Positions 34,805 to 48,659 of a stretch of 64,000 nucleotides of DNA are shown here, piece by piece. The DNA lies in contig NC_089441.1 in the NCBI RefSeq assembly GCF_026210795.1, positions 2,914,001 to 2,978,000 of the forward strand, in the 5' to 3' direction. The notes beneath the pieces are model-generated. The model had not been told where the DNA came from and did no database searches. It saw only the letters and a list, made by a program, of their open reading frames with translations. Every line of letters starts with the position of its first letter. The stretch's first letter is position 1. The position numbers and the translations under genes were made by a program. This stretch comes from Rhizophagus irregularis. Taxonomy: Eukaryota; Glomeromycota; Glomeromycetes; Glomerales; Glomeraceae.

Positions 34805-36941
34805 TTAATTATTTTCTTGAGCTTGTGCCAATCTTGCCTCCAAATTTCTTAATGCCTCCTCTTTAGCCAAAAGTTCTTGTCTCTTTTCAGTAATTTCACG
34901 TTGAACTTTCAATTCAATTTCTCTCAACTAAGAAAATATTATAGAAAATAAATTAATTCATGTTATAAATAAACAAATTTACTACAACAAAAGTAATAAT
35001 TCAAAGTGTTTACCTTCTCTTCTTCACGTTTCAATTGTTCTTCCTTCAATCGTACACTTTGAGAAGCAAGATCTTCTGGCAAGATAGTAGAGTCCCTGCA
35101 AGTACAAATAAATAATAATATTAGATATATTCAATAAATAATATATTTCATACTTATGAAGATACTTACTCAACAGGGTTATCGGCACTTCTACTAAGTT
35201 TCTCAGTACGATAATTTTCGTACAAGAAATCGTGAGTAATTTCTTTCAAGTCTTGTAAATGAGAGCTAAAAACAATTTAAATAAGGTTTAAAATCACGCT
35301 ATATTGGTACAAGGCTAACATTAATAAAAAAAAAAGTGATTTTTTACCTTAATAGAGCTGATCTTAATCTTGCAAAATCCGAATGTTGCGGATTATCAAC
35401 TATCAATATAAATAAGTATATTATTAAATAGGAGATGAAAAGGTAAAAAAAGTTAATAATAATATAAAATAAAGTTACCTTCGACAACTCCCCATGGATA
35501 TTGACGTCCACGTACAGCTCTTCCATTTACCATAATTTCTTCTTCACTACCAATAATGGCAAAAGGTAAAAGTGCCTAAATAAATATAAAAATCATGGTA
35601 AATAAATAAACTTGTCAAATAACCAAAAAAAAAAACTGATTATACATACTCGCAATTCACTATTTTCTTCAACTGTCTCTTCATCATCCTCTTCTATATC
35701 GAATGGAAAATTGTAAATTGGGATATTATAATGATCAATGTCTTCCATGATCTATAAAAGTTGAATAAAGTATTAATATAATACAAAAAATAAAAGACTA
35801 TCTCAAATTAAAATCATTACATACCCTCTTTTTGAATTCAGTCAATTCAGTTGGTGTGCAGGTATCAGCTTTTCCAATAACGGGAATTACATTGACGCGT
35901 GGACTAAGACGCTTCATTAATTCAATGTCAATCTCACGAAGACTAAAAGTTATCAAAAATAAAATAAATAAAATATTAAAATTACACAACATATACTTTT
36001 TTTGAAATTATTAATAATATACGTACGAATGGCCTGTTGGGGTAATGAAGTAGAGAAGAGCGTGAACCCTATTGTCTCTGAATCTTGGGTTACGTTTAAT
36101 CCGTGATTCTTCGGCCAAGATATCATCATATTGTCTTTCAAGATATCCCATAATTTCTTGGAAACTTATTAAAAAAAAAAGATTAATTAATTATCATTAA
36201 TTACGTGACGTGATCTATAATAATAGAAAGTTTTTTTACCAAAATTCATTATCAATATTATCTCCAAATCCTGGAGTATCTACAATTGTTAAGGCAATTC
36301 TGACACCATCTTCTTCCAATTCTATATACATATATATATATATAAAATTAAAATATATATACAATAACCAAAATTTTTAATATTACATAATAAATAATTA
36401 CTTACCAACGGTGACAGGTTTAATACGGATGCCTTCCTCTACTTGTGCTTCATCAGGTTTATCGCATAATTTTTTGGATAAAACCTCACTTCCACAAAGC
36501 GTGTTGACAAAAGTAGTACGACCAGTACCTGACGCGCCTATATTTAAAAGATTTTAATTAAAGGTTAAAAATTAAAATAAAATACATTTTTTTTATTACT
36601 CTAGCTAAAAATAATGACTTGTTTTTTTAAAAAAAAGTCAAGAAAATTATGTCCAAGATTTCGTTTCAAGTATAAAGTACAAAGAGATTGTCATCTGTTA
36701 TGAGTTACGGTTCTTTTAAAGGTCAAAACCCAAGTATGCCTTAAAAACTTTTAGAAAGGATAAATAACTTACCGACAACCATAAGAGTGAATTGAAATCC
36801 CTTTTTAACATTTTTTCTACGACCACCCAATCTCTATAAAAAGAAAGAGAAAAAAAAAAATCAATTATTAAACGAATTTCTAAATAAAATGATAATTTTA
36901 ATATTGAAAACAACAGTTTACGGATTACTCACATGTGCCAT
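34805..36941 (-). CDS. CDC11: septin, Cdc11/AspA group, 363 aa
   Basis: GTP-binding filament protein of the septin ring, acting at septa, hyphal tips and branch points. Twelve exons: 36933-36941, 36773-36833, 36406-36537, 36240-36321, 36027-36164, 35825-35942, 35650-35751, 35479-35575, 35348-35399, 35170-35265, 35014-35095, 34805-34927. The P-loop is GASGTGRTT at residues 24-32, with Arg in place of the usual Lys, as in Cdc11-type septins. Next come VDTPGFGD, the septin block [28 protein letters not shown] and [13 protein letters not shown]. The C-terminus is a coiled coil beginning [20 protein letters not shown]. The N-terminus is very short. All splice phases agree and the length is typical. 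Confidence 0.96.
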
Positions 36942-37595
36942 GATAACCTTTCGATTTAAATAAGTTTTACGGTGTAGTAAATGAAATTAGATTTAAGCAA
37001 AACGAATTGAAAGTATTTTAAGAAGAGAAGCAGATCTAAAAGGAGCGAATGCGTTTTAATAAACGAATGTATGTATTAAACGCTAAGAAGCGACCCGGTT
37101 CAAGGAACGGCAAATTTAAGAGATGTGTTTGGTAATGATATCGAATAGCAAAAAAGCTGGCAGCAGCAGAAAAACAATCTCGACATTATGGGACGCATAA
37201 AAAAAAAATAAATTATTTCCAGTCACACACAGTTACTAGAATTAGTAGACTCGAACCTATCAATGGATAATTTTTTGTGTGCTTCAAAAAAAGTTGAGTA
37301 CCAATTTGTAAATCAATATTGAAATTTGTTGCATGGTATGTTATGTAACAAACATCTTTGGGCCTGAAAAGGTCAAATTAATTGCTAAAAGTATATCTGT
37401 ATTACCATGATTTAATTTAGTACAACTCAAAAAAAATGTTCCATTATCTTTGGAAGAAAAAGATGTCAAAGTAAAATAAATAAAATTTATTAAAAATAAG
37501 ATCACACACGATTTTCTGTAAATATTTATATACCCGTATATATATATATATATAGTATATACCAAGAATAAACTGAATTAACTATTCTAAATTAT
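36942..37595. other. spacer between the septin gene and the RS-like gene
   Basis: 654 bp. The part near the septin start is purine-rich. (TA)n occurs at 37538-37555. A minus-strand GGTTCGAGTC at about 37247-37256 resembles a tRNA B box, but no cloverleaf can be drawn around it. Confidence 0.4.
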
Positions 37596-38940
37596 CTATA
37601 TTGTTTTATCAGGATCCCAAGTACCAGATATTAATTTTGGTTTATCCCATTCACGAATAGATATAGGTTTCAGATCAATATCATCACTTTTTCTGTGTTT
37701 TTTTTGATCTTCTTCAGAATCAGATGATATTTCACTATCAGAATCTCTTTTCCGTTTTTTCTTAGATTTATTACTACTAGATTTATGTTTTTCCTTTTTA
37801 TGTTTAGATTTTTCCTTATGTTTTTTCTTTTTTTTCTTATTATCATCATCATCAAGGGATTGGGATTTTTCTGTTATAATTTGATCAAATACATTATAAT
37901 TAAACCAATTATTTTCACCAATAAATGGTTCTATGTCAAACATTGGATTATAGTCTTTTCTGAAATATTTATCCATTTTTGATCCATTACTAACTTCACC
38001 ACGACCTTTTTTAATAATATTTAGTTGCGACGTACTCTTATTATTTGATGAATTTGTTTGTTCTTTTCGTAATTCGTTACTAACTAATCTAGTTGACGTC
38101 TTGTCAAGATAATTTGATGATGATGATGATGAAATTGGACTAACGGAACGTCGAGATGATTTTGTCCTCGAAGATGATGATCTTATATCATCATGTTTTG
38201 GGTTTCGAGAAGAATATTTTCTCTCTTTATGACTTGACTTTCGATCCCTTTCATCCCTTTCACTAATAAATAATAAAAAAAATTAATATTAAAAAATAAT
38301 AATAATAATTATAATTATTATTATTTTTTTTTTTAAGAAGAAATTTAAAAATAAATTCGGCATACCTATCTGAATAAGTATCGTCATCACTATAATAACG
38401 ATCATAATCATCTGAAGTATTACTAGTTTTACGATCTTTCCTACGATAACGGTCACTATGCCTCCTTCTACTATATCTTCTTCTTTCATCATCCGAATCA
38501 TGCCTACGTGATCGATTTAAAGCTCGTCTACGAGCGGCTGCTTCTTCTTCTATCTTTCTAAGTAAAGCTTGATTATGACCATCCACATTTTTTACCACAT
38601 TAAATAAAAACCTTTTATTAGTTCTTGGAAGGGTACATGGCGGACTATTAAAATAAAAATTAGTGTTAAATGTTAACGTTCTACTAAATAAAGTGCTACA
38701 AATTTCAAAATATACTTACGTTCCAGTATGTGGTAAATATGCTCTAAGACCATCTTTATTATATTCTTTATTCTTTGTAGCAGCTTCTTTTAAAATCAAG
38801 TCCGCAACATACTTGTCCAGGCTCTCATCGGAGATTGTAGAAGGTACACCACCTACTGAGGCTCGAACGAGTTGATTAACCGCAACGTCCAAAGCTGATT
38901 TCGGTTTAGTCGTTTCATTTTTTGGAGGAATTTGCGACAT
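37596..38940 (-). CDS. basic RS/KE-rich probable nuclear protein, 388 aa
   Basis: Three exons: 38720-38940, 38366-38644, 37596-38262, in phase. The first 75 residues are ordinary (ALDVAVNQLVRASVGGVPST). Residues 80-110 have RFLFNVVKNVDGHNQALLRK, resembling the N-terminal block of animal NKAPD1 (C11orf57), LLRNVIRHTDAHNK. Long Arg/Ser, Asp/Tyr and Lys-rich tracts follow, as in splicing and nuclear-speckle proteins, and then a conserved-looking segment FRKDYNPMFDIEPFIGENNW. The C-terminus is DIDLKPISIREWDKPKLISG. No catalytic domain is visible. A nuclear, RNA-processing role is inferred from composition; the NKAPD1 relation is tentative. Confidence 0.7.
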
Positions 38941-40590
38941 TATTGAAAAAGTTTATGTTTTATGAGTAGTACTTTGTTTATTTATTTACTGTAAAAAAGT
39001 TGAAAGAACATTTTTTTCATTCATTAATTACTTTATATGTTATGCTCGCCATATGTCATGTGAAAAAAATAGTCAAATTTTATTGGTCGCCCGGAGTTTA
39101 ATTTCCAGCGCTAATGTCAAAACACGCGAATTAAAAAAGGTGATATAAATCTGACCGGGAAATACGAAATTTGTGTATGCTATTAAAATAAAAGAATTGA
39201 TTTGTCATTTATATACTATCTATCTTCTTAAAACATATCATCGCGAGATATCTTAAAATGCATCTCAATATATATCCCTACAAGATATATCAACCCAATA
39301 TATATCATTCATTTATGAAGAACCTTGCTTCCATTTTGTAAAAAAAAGCTATATATGAAGCAAAGGGGATTGATGTTGACGGTGGTGTATAATCAGGATA
39401 AATAATAACCGCGTAACCTCCGTCCATTGTTGCAACTGTATCGATGATTTTATCCCGTTCAACCCACTAATGATGTCTGTTATACATTCACATTATTACA
39501 CTCAATCTTATTCACATTATTACATCACAAAAAAAAAAAGCAAAAGCGAAAGATTTCTTTTTGTATTCAAAAAATTTCTTTATTCCAAAGCAGCCAAATA
39601 AAGAAAAAAAAATAACCATTACTTTAAAAGGAGACACCCTCTAAACAAAAGCAAATCTACTACTATAAATAACCAAATGTAATTTATAAAAGAAACAAAA
39701 ATCCTCAAATCAACCACTCTTAGTACTTATTCATAAAATATTGGAAATTAATCCAAAATAAAAATGCATAAAAAGTGCCAAAAAGAAAGCTACTAAATGT
39801 GTAAAATCAAATTGACGGTATACACTTCTATAAAAATAGCACTTTAAAGGATATCATAAAAAAAAAATATATATATATAACATGAAGTTAAGAAGATCAA
39901 AAACATGTCTCAACAGACTAATTTTTTTTTTCAGATCTCTTTTCCTACAATAATAACTAAAATATAAAACATAATCGAGTCTTTAAAAAAGGAACCAAAT
40001 ATAAAATAAAAATAAAATTACATTATATACTATTAAAACTTTTTACAAAAACTAATATAAAGATTTGTTTTTTTTTTATTTTTTAAAAAAAAATTTCAAA
40101 TTTTTTTTGAATTTTCTGGATTTTATGTATTTTTTTATATTTTTTTTAATATTTTCTCTATAATATAGAAAAGAAAGAAAAGAAAAAGGAAAATGAAACA
40201 ATATATAAGACTCGATTTGTACGTAAAGAAAGTAAAGTAGTTAAAAAGAAATGAAAAAAAAGGGGTTTTATTATATTTTGAAATGTGTAAAATGTAAAAT
40301 ATTATTTTTTTTTTTTTTTTTTTGACATTTATATGTATATAAAAAAATATGATTTTTTTTTGATTGAGATATAAATATATAACCAACTATAACTAACGAC
40401 TGACCGAACAACTTTTATTAACTTTATTATTATAAGTCAAAAATACCAACATCGAAAGCAACAAAATAAAAGTTCGTAATAAAAGAGATTGTTTGTTATG
40501 TCTTAATCATCAACAGCAGCAAATGAGTATTAAATGTAATGTGAATAATATATGATATAAAATTGCGGAATGTTTATAATATTTTTTGTT
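38941..40590. other. 1.65 kb intergenic region, 3' flank of the GATA factor gene
   Basis: AT-rich. 39225-39310 has several ATATATC/GATATAT repeats (ATATATCCC, GATATATC, ATATATCATT). 39487-39530 repeats CACATTATTACA. 40060-40340 is poly-T/poly-A. No gene was recognised. Confidence 0.4.
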
Positions 40591-42505
40591 TTAACGAGAT
40601 ACATCAGAGTTTGAAGGAGAAAGAGGTGGAAGAGTAACGTTCATGTAAGATTTTTGGCCCATACCAGCGTTAACAGGTGGAGAAGGTAACCCAGTGTAAG
40701 ATTTTTGCCCATTATAAAGAGAATTGTCGGGAGATGATCCAAAATTCATTGAAGGTAAAGCACCATTATCAATGTTACGAGCTGCAGCATTCGAAGCCAT
40801 AGCTTGATCCAAACCAACTAAGATGGCAGTTGTTCTATTGAGTAACATACTCAAATGTGATACTTCACGTTGTAATTCTTGTCTATGTGCTTGCAAAACT
40901 TGTTGAGTAATATTTGGATCAGTAACTGCAGCACTAGATAAAGGTGCAGTTTGTGGATGATTATTCAATGGAAGTGGCAGACCGAGATGAGATGAAGTAG
41001 TATTACCAACTGAAGGAGGAATAGAACTGATCGGTGGTAATTGTGGGGGAACAGTTGTTGGAGAGCTAGGGTTCAATAAAGCGGAAATGGAACTTGAAGA
41101 TTGACTTGGAGAAGTAGAACCATCATTATGGAAAACGGAAGGAAGAGGAACAGATGGAGTTCCCATAAGACGACCACCATTATAAGAACCAGTGTTATTT
41201 TGATGAATATGAACTTGTGGTAAATTAGAATTCAAAGAAGGTTCGACAGGAGTTAAACTGCGTCTGCGATCATCATCATAACTATTATTGGAATTCCACA
41301 TTCCTTCAACGTGATGAAAAGAGTTGCGTTTTGAGGAAATATAATCCTCAATAGGAGGGACTTGTCTACCATTTCCACAGCGACGTTTAGAATTAGCAGT
41401 AGAAATAATTCTACCATCATCATCCGAATCAGATTTTCTCTTTCTGCAAGTATTAATTTCTTCGACCGAACAAATATCATCATCAGATGAAATATATTCA
41501 CCGCGTTCAGAACCAGAGGTTGAAGCGGGAGTAGGAGGATGATTTACTCGGCCTTTTCTTGATTGATGTTCATTATCAGATCCACCGGACTGATTATGAG
41601 ATGGTGACGGAGAAGTTGCCAAGGCAACACGTTTACGGCGCTTGATTACAGATCTTTTCATTGTTACAGGACGATGTACGTTATGTAACTTAAAGTAAAG
41701 ACCTAAAAGAAAAAAAAAGACAGAGAAAGATAAATATCATATTTATATATATATAATATAACTTATAATAAAGTTTAAGTATTGATTTTTGATATTTACC
41801 ACAAGCATTACAGATTGTGTTACCAGCTTCATCTCGACGCCACAAAGGGGTAGTATTTGTTCCGCAATTCGCACAAAGCAAGGCTTGACGATTAACTTGA
41901 TGTTGGTTGTAAGCCGGACAACCATCACATGAACTGGATCCGCCTGTACCATCGCAATGACCATCACCTGGACAAGTACCACTGTTATTATTTTCGGGAG
42001 TCTCTGGAACAACAGGAGGAGCTTTCTTAATTGCATTGCGTTTCAACCATGGCGGACGAACTGTGTTTCGAGCCTTGAGATAAAGTCCTAAAAAATAAGG
42101 AAAAATTATAATTTAGTATAACTTGTATATAAAAGAACAAAAAAATCAAGAAAAAAAAATTTAATATTTATCCTCACCACAAGCGTTACAAATCGTTTCT
42201 CCACTTGGAGCTCTTCTCCACAATGGTGTCGTGGTAGTTCCGCAGTTTGCACAAACAGTAGCGGACACACCATGACCTTCCGTTTTACAAGAACGAGATT
42301 GAATGGAACCTGAAGAACCTTTACGGTTGAGCAAGTGTATGGGCTGTTGAATCATTTGCTGTTGCTGCTGATGAGATTGATGATGATGAGTGTGATGATG
42401 ACGAAATAATTGTTGATTACGCATAAGATTATCTGAAGTCTTTTGAGTATTTGGTGGCATATTTGCAGCTGTAATATGAAGGTTTGAAGTTGACTTAACC
42501 TCCAT
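40591..42505 (-). CDS. GATA-type transcription factor of the siderophore/iron repressor family (SreA/Fep1/Urbs1-like), 575 aa
   Basis: Three exons: 42178-42505, 41800-42087, 40591-41702. Two C-x2-C-x17-C-x2-C GATA fingers lie at residues 85-109 and 181-205, both with the invariant TPLWRR and ICNACG. Between them is a cysteine-rich block with Cys148, 154, 163 and 166 ([20 protein letters not shown]), spacing C-x5-C-x8-C-x2-C. That block is the mark of fungal iron-sensing repressors such as SREA, Fep1 and Urbs1, which shut down siderophore and iron-uptake genes when iron is plentiful. Both introns cut at the same place of each finger (just after NAC). The C-terminal half is Ser/Pro-rich with a predicted coiled coil ([16 protein letters not shown]). 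The ATG at 42505 is the first in frame. Confidence 0.95.
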
Positions 42506-43589
42506 TAACAAGTTCAAAGGTTTTTTTTTGGAAGGAACTTTTTTTTTAAAAAAAAAGTTGTTGGTATGTCTTTCTTTTTTAGTTAGTTGCTTAGTTAATT
42601 AATAATTATTTCTCACGTCCTTTTTCTTAAAAAAAACTGCGAAAACTTTTTTAAATGTTGGTTGAGTTGATTTGTAGTTGTTTTGTTGCGCGAACCAAAA
42701 AAAGCAGAATGTAGTATACTTCAAAAGAAGTATAAAGGAAATTATTTGCAGGGTGTAACTTGGAAAGTTACGGTTAAGATTTTTTCTTTCTCTGACTTTC
42801 TCCAGAAAAAGGATTTAAATAAAGATGGAAGTTGGACTTTCGATGTGGTATAAAGCGAGAGTACGGTCAGTAGTTGCTGGTCTAGAATACTTTGTAGCAG
42901 TCCACTTATGCATTGGACGAAAAAAAAGGATAGTACCGCTAACTAATTAGCGAAAAAGACCTTGTTTTTTTTAATAAAAACTTTAAAAAAACCTCAATAC
43001 AATAAAAAATATAAATTAATTAATTAAAAATAAAATAAAAGAAAATAATATTTTTTTATTTTTTTCTTTTCTTATCTACTAGAAAGATTATTGAAAGGTG
43101 TGTTTTTTAAATGCAAACGCAGTCAGTTTAAACTAACAAAAAAGCATGAATAATTTTCTTTGGTAAAAAAAAAAATTTTTAAGTTCCAAAGATGTAAAGT
43201 TCACGGAGCTTTTATATATTTTGATAGGAAAGAAAAAAAAAAAAAAAAAGGCGTTATATGATGAATGTTGTAATAGATGTTGTAGATAAAGATAATAAAA
43301 TAATATTTATATTACATTACTTTAAAAACTGATAAAAGAACCAAGGTTTGATTGTATGATTGTATAAATAAAATTTTTTTTTAAAATAAATAAAAGATGA
43401 TGATGAATTTGATGATAAACCAAGATTACAGTAAAATATGGCTAACTCCTTATTTCACATTACTTAACTTGCATAGATAAGAAATTTTAAGTATTATAAC
43501 ACAAAAGATAAGTAAATTTTTTTTTTGGATCAATCAAAAAAAAATGAGTTATACAAATGTTTATATATAGTATATCAAAAAAAAAAAAA

Positions 43590-43637
43590 TATGTATATAT
43601 ATATAATATATATATATTATATATATATATATATACA
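43590..43637. repeat. (AT)n microsatellite
   Basis: About 48 bp of nearly pure alternating AT. Confidence 0.8.
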
Positions 43638-46600
43638 ATATGATAAATGAATAACCCAAATAAATAATTATTTTATTCGGTTTTTTTTTGTCATTCAAAA
43701 GAATAATAAAGATGTTGTAATACCGACCAATGGATGTAAGAAGATTGAAAAATAGAATAAGTAAGGCCGTATAAAAAAAGAAGATCTTTTTTTTTTTAAT
43801 AAATAAATAAATAAAAAAAAAAAGAATTTATTTAAAATATATTATTTTTTTTTTTTGAATTTAAAATTCAAGTTTTTTTTTTTATTTTTAAAGTTTTTTT
43901 TTTTATATATAAAAAAGAATGCAATGATATGAATAGTGATGTACATGGCGAATACATGAGATAAAGAATTAAGATTAGATAGTAAATATTACTTCTTTAT
44001 TAAAAATAACGAAGACCGAACGTAACACAAGATAATGTGCGTGAATAAATTCCTTTAGGAAAAATATTACCTTTTAATGCGAAAATATGCCAAGAAAAGT
44101 TGTGAAAAAAGAAATTTGATCCATTAAAAAAGGGTTGATTCTTGATATATATAAAAATTTTTTTTTTTTTTTTTTACCTCGAGATTTACTACGGCGAGAA
44201 TCGTATCAAAGACTAATATCTGTAATGGGAGATAAGAAAAAAATTCATTACAGGGGATTACAGGTGATTTTCTTGACAAGGGTGAATACAAATAATTACA
44301 TGCATTTTCACACAATGATAAGTTTAATTCGTAATCTGATAAAAAAACTCGTATTTCTTCCTTTGTAACACGCCTTTATCAGAAAAATTACACAACTAAA
44401 AGTAAAAGGATTTGATAATTTTTTATTATGGCGAATTATAGCGCCATCATTTCTATAAAGGAACATTTAAAGTAATATTTCTTAATAGATTAAAGTGGAA
44501 AAGATAGACGGTTAATTGATTGTATGAGGATATGAGCCTCAACAAAACATGTGAGCTGTCAAATAACTGCGCATATAACAAACAAAAGCTGATATAAAGT
44601 GGCTTTGTTAAGAAAAAAAACTAGTTATTAAACGAGGTTATATTATCTTGCTTAAATTAAAAAAAAAAAGGGTTTTTTTGAATTTCCTTTAATGGTTACT
44701 GATGCGAGATAATGCAATGCTCATATGAATAACAACCAATTTTGACGTAATATATATATTATATATATTATATTATATTCTCTTGAATTCCGTTTTATCT
44801 TTTTACCGTTTTAAAATAAAAATTCTAAATTTAATAAACTTCGAGAAAAAAAAAGAAGATAAATAAAGAAGGTTCCAATAAAAAAGGCTTCCTTATCAAC
44901 TAGATAAATATCAAAGAAGAAAATCTCATATGAAATTATTAATTTTGACTGATTATTAGATGAATATTCACAAGAATTTCCTGATTATTATTATAAATAA
45001 TATGTCATTAATCAAAAAAGGATTATCTCTTGAAACACAATATAAAAAAATTAAAGAAAGAGGCTTTAAAAGAAATCCGAAAAAAGAAAGAATAAAAGTT
45101 AATCTTTAAAACTTGTCAAGTTACAGAAAAGAATTTTTAACTCTGAGAATATCGGGCGAAATTTTATATATATGGTGTTTGATAATGTATTGAAATTTTA
45201 ACTATTGCATATTTTGATGCATGCTCTGCATTTTTGATTATTTAATTTGATTACTAATTAAATGAACAACAAGTAATACTCGTTTTTTAATTATTACTTA
45301 TTATTATTATTTATTATTATTATTTTATCATCCTTTTTGCTTTTTTTTTGCTTATCTGCTTGTCTGCTTGTCTGCCACCCCACATTCTTATTATTTCCTT
45401 TTTCTTTTTTTGATAATCTGTAAAAATAAAATTTTTATAAAACAAAAGAATAACTTTTAAGTAAATAGGAAAATATGTATGGAAAATCTTTCTTCCATTT
45501 TTTTTTTTAAAAACGGTTCCGGCCGGTCCTATTTGGAACCCGAAAAATTATATATATATATTAGGATGAAAAATATATATATTTGGTTAATATATATATT
45601 TGGTTAATTTGAAAAAAAAAATATTCCCCTTATATGTTCATTAAAAAAGATAAAAAAATGATAAATCATTGGGTCGTGTGGTAAAATTGTTTGTTATTCG
45701 ATCAAAAATAAAAAATCGAGTTTTTTTTTTTAAAAATGGTTAAAAATAGATTTTCATTGGGACCCATTAATTAAGCTATACACTAACAAATATATAAAAT
45801 ATATAATAATAATTATGTCGGATACCACATTTTTTTCTTGGGAATCACCCCTTAAACAGGCATATCAATCAGATCATTATCTCATCACATCTTGTACATC
45901 TTGATTATCAATAATCACATTATTCCCAATTTTATTTTCATCATTCCTAATTCAGCTGATTTAGTATCATCGCGTGCCCTTTTTATATTTATATTTTAAT
46001 TTTAGATAACTTTGTTTTACAAAGGATATCATGTTCGGCATATTCGGGCCTACTAATTCTCATAACTAATATTCTTATATAAATATGTGCATTATTATTA
46101 AAAATTATTATCGTGAATTTCACTTTTATGGTTAATACATAATAATAATAATATATCTTTTTTAATTTTCACGCGATTTTAAATGCGCGTTACCCGTTTT
46201 TATTATGATGTAATTATTATTTTTAAAACAAAGGGGATAAAAAAACATTTTCTTCTAATAGATGAAAATTTAATCCATAATGAGAAATTTATATACGTAA
46301 TTGTTTAATTTATTGAGGCGCATGTCAATAGGTAAAATATGTAATGTTATGTTATGCCGGATTTCGAGCAATGATTTTAGGAAATGGCTTATACCGTTAC
46401 ACTCCCGTATCATTCCCATTTAAAATCATTAATTCCAGAATATTCCGTCAGAAGGAAAATCCGGAAATCTACCCCAAATTTTCTAAATGTTCCTTGCGTC
46501 ATTGATATAAATGTTACACCACTTTATCAGTTATTTTATTTTTTCCTTCTTATGGTCATTAAATTATGCGGAGTGTGAAAGAAACGCGGGATAAAATGTA

Positions 46601-47369
46601 TTGGTTGATTTTTTTTTTTTAAAAATAAATTCATTGAATGGCTTAAAAATAAACAATTGATAATGTGGTGTAAATATAATATAATATAATATATATTCGG
46701 AGAATTTATAATGATGTTTTAGTAAAGATAACCGGAATCAATAAAAAAGATAAGATTTTGTTGGGGAAGAATGGCATTAGCCGAAATCATTATTTTTCCT
46801 TATTTTTCCCTTTCAAAAAGTGAAAAAAGATCTTTTTTTTGTTTATTTACATTACAATATATTTGGTAATTCTTGAACGAAAGACTTAATAAGTAAGGAA
46901 TTGATTCACATATTGAAATGCACAAAAGTACACAAAGAAGTACAAAGTAATTTATTGGTTTGTAAATCTTTTTTGATACGTAATAAATTGTTTACATGGC
47001 ATATTCGTGGAATTCCCGTGTATTCCGAACTAAACTAAATATTGTATTTTTGATTGTTATTGAAAGTATTACAATTTATAATAACCAATAATATTAAAAG
47101 ATTCTTCACGAGTTAATTTAATTGGTAAATAAATATAAATATATATATATATATATATATAAATTGAAAATCGGTCATTGAAGTCCGTCAAAAAAAATTT
47201 AAGGATTATTGAAAATCATTTATACTAAAATAATTTTATAATCACCGAATAAAAAAAGTGGGCTGATCGATCAAAAAAAAAAAATTGGGTACTTTCCTAA
47301 TTTAAACCTTTTTTTCCTTATGAGAATTTTGATTTTTTAAGATTCAAGGCGTTTTTGTTGTGAATATGA

Positions 47370-47428
47370 ATTTTTGTGAATTTTTTGAATTTTGTGAATT
47401 TTGTGAATTTTATGAATTTTATGAATTT
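47370..47428. repeat. tandem 9-bp repeat (GTGAATTTT-like)
   Basis: About six copies of a 9-bp unit, GTGAATTTT then ATGAATTTT variants. Confidence 0.75.
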
Positions 47429-48628
47429 AAAATAAAAAAAAACGAAATTTCCGGCCGGCCTATTTTTAGCCTATTTTTTTTTTTAATACAGTATAAAGTA
47501 AAATAAGTAAAATTATTATATATTATATAAATTAAATAAATTATTATGTATTATATAAATCATATAAAATTATTCATATAAAAATTATTTAAATCATAAT
47601 TATTTAAATCATAATTATTTAAATCATACAGTATTCATATAAAATCATATAAAATCTAAATATATACCATAATAAATTTACTATTTATGATACGTTCATG
47701 AATACGGTAAAATCGGAACAAAAAATTATCCAAATTTTTACACTCTAAAACCAAAAAAAGAATATTTATTGTAGATCTAGAATATAATAGAAATTGTACA
47801 ACATCTTGAAACAAAAAATAAGAACTGATATTATTGAAAAATTCAAAACTTGATAAACTTTCATATCATAATATTGATTCTTTGTTATACAAAGAATCGA
47901 GATAGAAGAAACGATTAATCTATTAAGGTAATTGAATTAAAAATTTCTCGGACGTTTAAAAGAGAGAAACCTAATATGTTAATGATATATGTAATATACA
48001 ATACCCTTTATGGATATAATATTCGGATTATAGTTTATTCTTTAAATCATCTGATTCTTTAATCATAATTAACTAAATCACAATATTCTCTTTGAAATCA
48101 TGCATATTAGTGCTTATAATTAATAATTAAAGCATGATTTCATTAAAGACTTTATTACTTCTTTATTTGTAATTGATTAAAAACCTAGTAATTGTTCTCT
48201 TAATAAAATTTTATTGGCCAATATTGATTTGTAATAAGGAGAAAAAGAACCAATTTAGGTCTTTGATAGAAATGGTTCGAACAAATACAAGGTTTGGATC
48301 TAGTCCAATTGAAAAATTTTTGAAGATACCTGAATTATGGTTTGCGAAGATAAAAAAAATTGAATCAAGATGATCTATCCTCAAAAATATAATTACATAA
48401 CTTATCTCATAATATTTTTTTTGTGATACAAAGTACAAACCAATAAATTAAATTCCTTTTCTTTTTTTTTTGATTATTCCATAATAGGTAATCAATATGT
48501 AACGCCAAAAAAAAAAGATTTTAATAGATAAGGGTTTTTATTCTTTTATGGATGTTGATCCTCATAATAAGATTTTCCTAGTTTGGTTTATCTCTAAGAG
48601 ATTGTGAGTCGTTGTTTGAGACACAAAG

Positions 48629-48659
<31 letters not shown>

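Noticed and set aside
37235-37265. tRNA B-box-like GGTTCGAGTC on the minus strand
   Set aside because: No pairing T-arm, anticodon arm or acceptor stem can be built around it.
40135-40386. 83-codon Phe/Lys-rich frame
   Set aside because: Produced by poly-A/T runs; low-complexity only.
46384-46578. 64-codon frame in the gene desert
   Set aside because: No recognisable motif, no flanking exons and composition like the AT-rich background.
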